From the NCBI GenBank assembly GCA_027317055.1, contig DAHVFK010000094.1, forward strand, positions 1 to 10,010: a stretch of DNA of 10,010 bases, in the 5' to 3' direction. This stretch comes from Betaproteobacteria bacterium (GTDB lineage Bacteria > Pseudomonadota > Gammaproteobacteria > Burkholderiales > SG8-39). Positions 6,052-10,010 of the stretch are shown one piece after another; positions within the stretch are counted from its first letter, which is position 1; each line of letters opens with the position of its first letter. The notes under the pieces are model-generated. The model worked only from the letters and a program-made list of their open reading frames with translations. It ran no database searches and was not told where the DNA came from. Made by a program: the position numbers and the translations under genes.

Positions 6052-6938
6052 CGGCGTCTGCCTTCGAGCAGGACCCAGCCGCCGTCGCGTGCGCTGGCGG
6101 AGAGCGTGACCGCGCGCGCATAGGCGGCGATCACGTCGGAGGCTTGCGTCTCGAGGATGCCGGACAATGCCAGTCGACCTCTTACGCGCGTCAACGAGCA
6201 AATCAGCGGCGCAAGCAGGATCAGAGGATTGGAAAGGATGTTGGCCACGACCACGTCGTAGTCACCGTGCGGCAACTCATCAGGCGCGCAGACCTCAAGG
6301 TCGACTTCATTCGCGCGCGCGTTCTCCGCCGCGACCTGAAGCGCCTGAGGATCGATATCGACCGCGCCGATCCGGGCCGCGCCAAGCTTGGCGGCTGCGA
6401 TCGCCAATATACCGGAACCGCACCCGTAGTCCAGCACGTGCTCGCCGCCTCGAATCTCACGCGCGAGGAACTGAAGTGCCAGCTGCGTGGTCGGGTGGGT
6501 TCCAGTGCCGAATGCCATTCCCGGATCGAGCCGCACCAGCGGCGCATCCGAAACAGGGGGAGCGTGCCAGCTGGGTACGATCCAGAGCCGCCCCTCAATC
6601 GACACGGGCGCGAATTGCGATTGCGTGCGCCGCACCCAGTCGTCGTCGGCGATGCTGCCGACCTGGTACGCGGGCGGCATCGCTAGCCCGGCCGCGCGCG
6701 CTGCGCGCTGAACGACCGCCCCAGCTTCCATCGCCGGCGCGAGCAGCGCGTTCAAACGATGGCGTCGCCAGGCGACCGGCGTCTCCCACGTCGGTTCGGC
6801 GTAGCGCGGCACTTCCGCGTCGGTGCCGGCATCCGCGTCTTCGATGCAGACCGACGCTACGCCCTGCTCGAGCAGGGCGTCGGACATCGCCTCGGCTTCC
6901 GCCGCCTCGACGTACAGGGTGAGCGACTGCCACGCCAT
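6048..6938 (-). CDS. prmA: ribosomal protein L11 methyltransferase
   Basis: PrmA transfers methyl groups from S-adenosylmethionine to ribosomal protein L11. The 296-residue protein has the normal length and layout: an N-terminal L11-recognition domain (about 1-60), then the class I methyltransferase domain. Motifs are LDPGMAFGTGTHPTT at residues 137-151, the SAM-binding VLDYGCGSGIL at 168-178, the acidic AVDIDPQAL at 192-200, and VVANILSNPL at 230-239 (the N-x-x-x-N-P-L variant of the catalytic NPPY-like loop). The start ATG lies 4 bases after the accC stop, so the ribosome probably moves directly from accC. Its stop overlaps the next gene by four bases. No strong Shine-Dalgarno is seen; coupling is inferred. 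Confidence 0.96.
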   Translation of the reverse strand: MAWQSLTLYVEAAEAEAMSDALLEQGVASVCIEDADAGTDAEVPRYAEPTWETPVAWRRHRLNALLAPAMEAGAVVQRAARAAGLAMPPAYQVGSIADDDWVRRTQSQFAPVSIEGRLWIVPSWHAPPVSDAPLVRLDPGMAFGTGTHPTTQLALQFLAREIRGGEHVLDYGCGSGILAIAAAKLGAARIGAVDIDPQALQVAAENARANEVDLEVCAPDELPHGDYDVVVANILSNPLILLAPLICSLTRVRGRLALSGILETQASDVIAAYARAVTLSASARDGGWVLLEGRRR

Positions 6939-6942
6939 TGCG

Positions 6943-8304
6943 CTACTTTGCCTTGGGCTGCTGCTCCTGAGCGAGCTTTTGCTCCAGATAGTGGATCGAC
7001 ACACCGCCGCGCATGAAGCGGATATCGTGCAGCAGTTCGCGGTGCAGCGGGATGTTGGTCTGGATGCCCTCGACAACCATTTCCGACAGCGCTACGCGCA
7101 TGCGGCGGATGGCCTGTTCGCGCGTCGCGCCGTACGCGATGACCTTGCCGACCATTGAATCGTAATTGGGAGGAACGGTGTAGCCCTGGTAAACGTGCGA
7201 GTCGACGCGGATACCCGGCCCGCCGGGCGCGTGGTACGACGTAATGCGTCCCGGCGAGGGAGTGAAGCGGTAGGGGTCCTCGGCGTTGATTCGGCACTCG
7301 ATCGCGTGCCCCCGGATCTGAATGTCCTTCTGGCGGAACTGCAGCTTCTCGCCCGCGGCGACGCGGATCTGCTGCTGGACGATATCGATTCCGGTAATCA
7401 TTTCGGTAACCGGATGTTCGACCTGCACACGCGTGTTCATTTCAATGAAGTAGAACTCGCCTTCTTCATATAGGAATTCGAAGGTCCCCGCGCCACGGTA
7501 GGCGATCTTGCGGCACGCCTCGACGCAGCGCTCCCCGATCTTTTCGCGCACCCTGGCGGTGAGGTCCGGCGCCGGCGCCTCTTCGATGACCTTCTGATGT
7601 CTTCTCTGAAGCGAGCAGTCCCGTTCGCCGAGGTAAACCGCGCCCTTGTGGCTGTCGGTTAGGATCTGGATCTCGATATGGCGCGGGTTCTCCAGAAATT
7701 TCTCGAGGTAGACCATCGGGTTCGAGAACGCCGCCTGCGCTTCGCCGCGAGTCATGGATACCGCGTTCAGCAACGCGGCCTCGGTGTGCACCACCCGCAT
7801 GCCGCGGCCGCCCCCGCCGCCCGCGGCCTTGATGATGACCGGATAACCGACCTTGCGCGCAATGCGCACGATCTCCTTCGGGTCTTCGGGCAGCGCGCCT
7901 TCAGAGCCGGGGACGCACGGTACTCCGGCCTTGAGCATCGCCTGCTTGGCGGTCACCTTGTCGCCCATCAGGCGAATGTTCTCGGGTCGCGGGCCGATGA
8001 ATACGAACCCCGAGCGCTCGACTTTCTCAGCGAAGTCGGCGTTTTCGGACAGGAAGCCGTAGCCGGGGTGGATTGCCTCGGCGTCAGTCACCTCTGCCGC
8101 GCTGATGATGGCGGGAATGTTGAGGTAGCTCTGCGCCGCCGGGGCGGGTCCGATGCAAACCGATTCGTCGGCGAGCTTGACGTACTTCGCCTCGGTGTCC
8201 GCCTCCGAATGCACGACCACGGTGCGGATACCGAGTTCGCGGCACGCGCGCTGGATGCGCAGCGCGATCTCTCCGCGGTTGGCGATAAGGATCTTTTCGA
8301 ACAT
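6943..8304 (-). CDS. accC: acetyl-CoA carboxylase, biotin carboxylase subunit
   Basis: AccC carboxylates the biotin carried on AccB, using ATP and bicarbonate, in the first step of fatty acid synthesis. The 453-residue protein matches the usual length. It opens with the family sequence FEKILIANRGEIALRI. The ATP-grasp domain shows the glycine-rich lid GGGGGRGMR (162-170) after K159, ERDCSLQRRHQKVIEEAPAP at 227-246, and the metal- and bicarbonate-binding block FIEMNTRVQVEHPVTE at 286-301. The C-terminal domain has the expected RGHAIECRINAEDP. Its ATG follows the accB stop with no space (TAGATG), so it is probably translated by coupled reinitiation. It forms a complex with AccB, the product of the gene just upstream; accA and accD are not in the window, as is usual. 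Confidence 0.98.
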   Translation of the reverse strand: MFEKILIANRGEIALRIQRACRELGIRTVVVHSEADTEAKYVKLADESVCIGPAPAAQSYLNIPAIISAAEVTDAEAIHPGYGFLSENADFAEKVERSGFVFIGPRPENIRLMGDKVTAKQAMLKAGVPCVPGSEGALPEDPKEIVRIARKVGYPVIIKAAGGGGGRGMRVVHTEAALLNAVSMTRGEAQAAFSNPMVYLEKFLENPRHIEIQILTDSHKGAVYLGERDCSLQRRHQKVIEEAPAPDLTARVREKIGERCVEACRKIAYRGAGTFEFLYEEGEFYFIEMNTRVQVEHPVTEMITGIDIVQQQIRVAAGEKLQFRQKDIQIRGHAIECRINAEDPYRFTPSPGRITSYHAPGGPGIRVDSHVYQGYTVPPNYDSMVGKVIAYGATREQAIRRMRVALSEMVVEGIQTNIPLHRELLHDIRFMRGGVSIHYLEQKLAQEQQPKAK

Positions 8305-8766
8305 CTAGCCGATGACGAAAAGTGGCTGGCCGTACTCGACCGGTTGGCCGTTTTCCACCAGGATCGCCTTGACGACGCCCGAAGCGTCGGCTTCGATCTC
8401 GTTCATCAGTTTCATCGCCTCGATAATGCAGATCGTTTGCCCCTCTTTCACCGTCTGGCCGAGCTCGACGAAGGCCTTGGCGTCAGGCGAAGGCGAGCGG
8501 TAGAAGGTGCCGACCATCGGGGACTTTAGAACGTGGCCCTCCTGCTGTGCCTCGGCAGATGCGGCCGGAGCCGCGCCCGGGACTGCGGCGGGGGTCGCGC
8601 CGGTCGGGATGCTCACGGCATGCGCGGTGCTGAGCTGCGCCGTCGCCGGGGTCGCGCCGCCGCTCTTGACGATCTTCACCTTCTCTTCGCCTTCGGTGAT
8701 CTCGAGCTCGGAGATGCCCGATTCCTCGACCAGGTCGATCAATTTTTTCAACTTTCGCAGATCCAT
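8305..8766 (-). CDS. accB: acetyl-CoA carboxylase, biotin carboxyl carrier protein
   Basis: The 153-residue carrier protein has the expected three parts. An N-terminal segment (1-35, MDLRKLKKLIDLVEESGISE onwards) docks with AccC. A flexible Ala/Pro/Thr-rich linker spans about 37-74. The biotinyl domain starts at KSPMVGTFYR (81-90), contains the biotin attachment motif EAMKLMNEI with the acceptor lysine K119, and ends VEYGQPLFVIG. The ATG at 8766 has AGGGG about 8 bases upstream. The frame is open further to 8862, but that extension would overlap the end of aroQ and is not family sequence. The gap to aroQ is 49 bases with no terminator, so accB is probably expressed from the upstream genes, or from a promoter within aroQ that I could not recognise. 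A long regulatory leader as in E. coli accBC does not fit here. Confidence 0.97.
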   Translation of the reverse strand: MDLRKLKKLIDLVEESGISELEITEGEEKVKIVKSGGATPATAQLSTAHAVSIPTGATPAAVPGAAPAASAEAQQEGHVLKSPMVGTFYRSPSPDAKAFVELGQTVKEGQTICIIEAMKLMNEIEADASGVVKAILVENGQPVEYGQPLFVIG

Positions 8767-8815
8767 AGCAATCCCCTTGGCCGGCAGCCCTCCGGCGGAT
8801 CGGTGCCGCCGGGCC

Positions 8816-9295
8816 TTACGCCCTGCGGCTCCCTGAAGTAAGTTGGTTGAGCGCGTAAGCAAGCGCCAGATCGTAGCCCTGGCTGCCGAGCCCCGTTATG
8901 ATCCCGGCCGCCGCATCGGCGAAATACGAGTGGCGTCGGAACGGTTCGCGCGCATGCACGTTCGAAAGATGGACTTCGATGAACGGGATATCTACCGCCG
9001 CAAGCGCGTCGCGCAGGGCAACGCTGGAATGCGTGAACGCGGCGGGGTTGAATATGATGAACGCGACCCGCTCGCGGCCGGCCTGGTGAATCCGGTCGAC
9101 CAGGGCCCCCTCGTGATTGCTCTGGAATGAATTGCACGGCTGCCCTGCCGTACGAGCGGTCGCCGCGAGGCGACGGTCGATTTTGGCCAAAGTCTCATGG
9201 CCATAGATCTCCGGCTCACGGGTGCCAAGAAGGTTCAGGTTGGGGCCGTGCAGAACCAGCACCCCCCGCGATGTCTGTCCGGATTTTTTGCTCAT
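8816..9295 (-). CDS. aroQ: type II 3-dehydroquinate dehydratase
   Basis: AroQ converts 3-dehydroquinate to 3-dehydroshikimate, the third step of the shikimate pathway, and type II enzymes form dodecamers. The 159-residue product has HGPNLNLLGTREPEIYG at 16-32, with the catalytic Arg R26 and Tyr Y31 on the flexible lid. It continues with FQSNHEGALVDRIH at 57-70, NPAAFTHSS at 83-91 with catalytic H89, HLSN at 109-112 and the terminal GLGSQGYDLAL. All active-site elements are intact. The start is uncertain: ATG at 9295 (MSKKSGQTSRGVLVL) fits the family length better, while an in-frame ATG at 9316 (MRRSAAKMSKK) is also possible and neither has a strong Shine-Dalgarno. The gap to tlpA is 70 bases and holds a hairpin. 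Confidence 0.95.
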   Translation of the reverse strand: MSKKSGQTSRGVLVLHGPNLNLLGTREPEIYGHETLAKIDRRLAATARTAGQPCNSFQSNHEGALVDRIHQAGRERVAFIIFNPAAFTHSSVALRDALAAVDIPFIEVHLSNVHAREPFRRHSYFADAAAGIITGLGSQGYDLALAYALNQLTSGSRRA

Positions 9296-9334
9296 TTTCG
9301 CAGCAGAACGCCGCATCTTACCGCACTTAGGGCC

Positions 9335-9357
9335 CCGTTCCTCGAAGCAGGAAACGG
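9335..9357. repeat. hairpin in the tlpA-aroQ gap
   Basis: CCGTTCCT (9335-9342) can pair with AGGAAACGG (9349-9357) with one bulged A, giving an 8-bp stem around the loop CGAAGC. No T run follows on the minus strand, so it is not a good intrinsic terminator. It may be a processing site, an attenuating structure or chance. Confidence 0.3.
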
Positions 9358-9365
9358 TTCCGCGC

Positions 9366-9893
9366 TCAGGCGCGAAGCATTTCGGCCAGCCGACCGCGCA
9401 CCTCCGCCTCCTTCAGTGCGCCGAGCTTTCGATTCACAATTCGGCCTTGGCGGTCCAGGAAGACGGTGTAAGGCAGCCCCCCGACCTGGTTGCCCACCGC
9501 ACGCATGAGATCTATTCCGTCTGGACCAGCGAGAAGGAGCGGATAGCTCACTTTGTAGTCCCTGGCGAATTCACCGACTTTAGGTGTAGAATCCAGCGCG
9601 ATACCGACAACTTGGACCTCTTTCGATGCCATTTCCCTGCTCAACGCAACCAGCATAGGGATCTCCTCGCGGCACGGCGAACACCAGGTCGCCCAGAAGT
9701 TGCACAGCACGACCTTGCCCTTCCATTCCGCCAGCCGGCGCGTTCTGCCTTTAAGGTCGGTGAATTCGGCCGCTTGCAGCGCGGCGCTGCCATTCGCTGA
9801 CCGACGCAGGCCAAGTCCGGCCAATGCGCCGGCTGCTGCCGCTGCAACGCCGACCGCGCCGATGAGCAGCGCCCTACGCCGGCCGAGCGCCAT
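9366..9893 (-). CDS. TlpA/ResA-type thiol-disulfide oxidoreductase, membrane-anchored
   Basis: The 175-residue protein has an N-terminal signal anchor (basic MALGRRR, then a hydrophobic stretch of about 20 residues rich in Ala and Gly) followed by a periplasmic thioredoxin domain. The redox motif is WCSPC at residues 70-74, preceded by VVLCNFWAT, and the cis-proline loop is GGLPYTVFLD with P141. Family members keep cytochrome c or other periplasmic thiols reduced; the exact partner cannot be told. The ATG at 9893 is preferred because the basic residues then lead directly into the hydrophobic segment. A GTG at 9926 would add 11 residues (MRSSPPDRTPK) and increase the overlap with the gene upstream from 20 to 53 bases. 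The motif residues are intact. A tlpA-like gene before aroQ-accBC is common in betaproteobacteria. Confidence 0.9.
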   Translation of the reverse strand: MALGRRRALLIGAVGVAAAAAGALAGLGLRRSANGSAALQAAEFTDLKGRTRRLAEWKGKVVLCNFWATWCSPCREEIPMLVALSREMASKEVQVVGIALDSTPKVGEFARDYKVSYPLLLAGPDGIDLMRAVGNQVGGLPYTVFLDRQGRIVNRKLGALKEAEVRGRLAEMLRA

Positions 9894-10010
9894 TTTTGGG
9901 GTGCGATCCGGCGGCGATGAGCGCACCGACTTCGGCGATGCCTGCGCGTTCGGTCACCTTCCCCGCTTGCGTGGTTTTGAGCGCCAGGCGTTCGTCGCGC
10001 GGATCGAATA
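9874..10010 (-). CDS. C-terminal end of an unidentified protein (5' part outside window)
   Basis: Reading in from the right edge on the minus strand gives 44 residues to a TAG at 9876-9874: FDPRDERLALKTTQAGKV, then TERAGIAEVGALIAAGSHP and a short variable tail. It looks like a genuine protein end, and it overlaps the start of the tlpA-like gene by 20 bases, which indicates one transcript. I do not recognise the family; mpl often lies here in relatives, but the known Mpl C-terminus does not match. The sequence has no membrane segment. Confidence 0.6.
   Translation of the reverse strand, partial: FDPRDERLALKTTQAGKVTERAGIAEVGALIAAGSHPKNGARPA

Noticed and set aside
5787..6686. Plus-strand open frame of 299 codons
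   Set aside because: It overlaps the DUF3426 gene and prmA in antisense and shows Arg/Ala-rich low-complexity translation without domains.
7678..8529. Plus-strand open frame of 283 codons
   Set aside because: It is antisense to accC and accB, whose motifs are unmistakable; a product of high GC at third positions.
1..10010. CRISPR arrays, tRNA or rRNA genes, insertion sequences
   Set aside because: No regularly spaced repeats, no tRNA T-arm pattern with a matching fold, and no transposase motif or terminal repeat pair were seen on reading both strands.

Overview
The window looks like chromosomal DNA of a GC-rich betaproteobacterium. The evidence is the minus-strand order tlpA-like, aroQ, accB, accC, prmA, DUF3426 zinc-ribbon protein, PfkB kinase, which is a familiar arrangement in that class, together with strong GC bias at third codon positions. 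The species cannot be named from the sequence.

Layout. Positions 1-2850 are a loosely packed accessory-looking stretch. It holds the tail of an unidentified gene, an unrecognised 258-residue protein with a clear ribosome binding site and its own intrinsic terminator, a gene-poor gap with possible gene debris, a Dph6-like ATP pyrophosphatase, and a tandem helix-turn-helix regulator. At about 2850-2890 this block meets the C-terminal third of comM/yifB. The front of comM, with its ATPase motifs, is absent. The comM remnant runs straight into apaH (Ap4A hydrolase) on the plus strand. ApaH converges on a minus-strand operon that fills 4241-10010.

The minus-strand operon reads, in order of transcription: the end of an unidentified gene, a TlpA/ResA-type thioredoxin, type II 3-dehydroquinase (aroQ), biotin carboxyl carrier protein (accB), biotin carboxylase (accC), ribosomal protein L11 methyltransferase (prmA), an MJ0042/DUF3426 membrane protein and a PfkB-family (adenosine kinase-like) kinase. 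Junctions are tight: tlpA overlaps the upstream gene by 20 nt, accB and accC abut as TAGATG, accC and prmA are 4 nt apart, and prmA overlaps the DUF3426 gene as GTGA. AccB and AccC make the carrier and carboxylase parts of acetyl-CoA carboxylase for fatty acid synthesis. AroQ serves the shikimate pathway and PrmA modifies the ribosome.

The right two thirds are ordinary core metabolism. The points that merit a second look are in the left third: the comM break and its likely origin by insertion or deletion, the orphan 258-residue gene, the double-HTH regulator with an inverted repeat at its start, and small pieces that look like leftover coding DNA. I did not find a convincing new multi-gene system.
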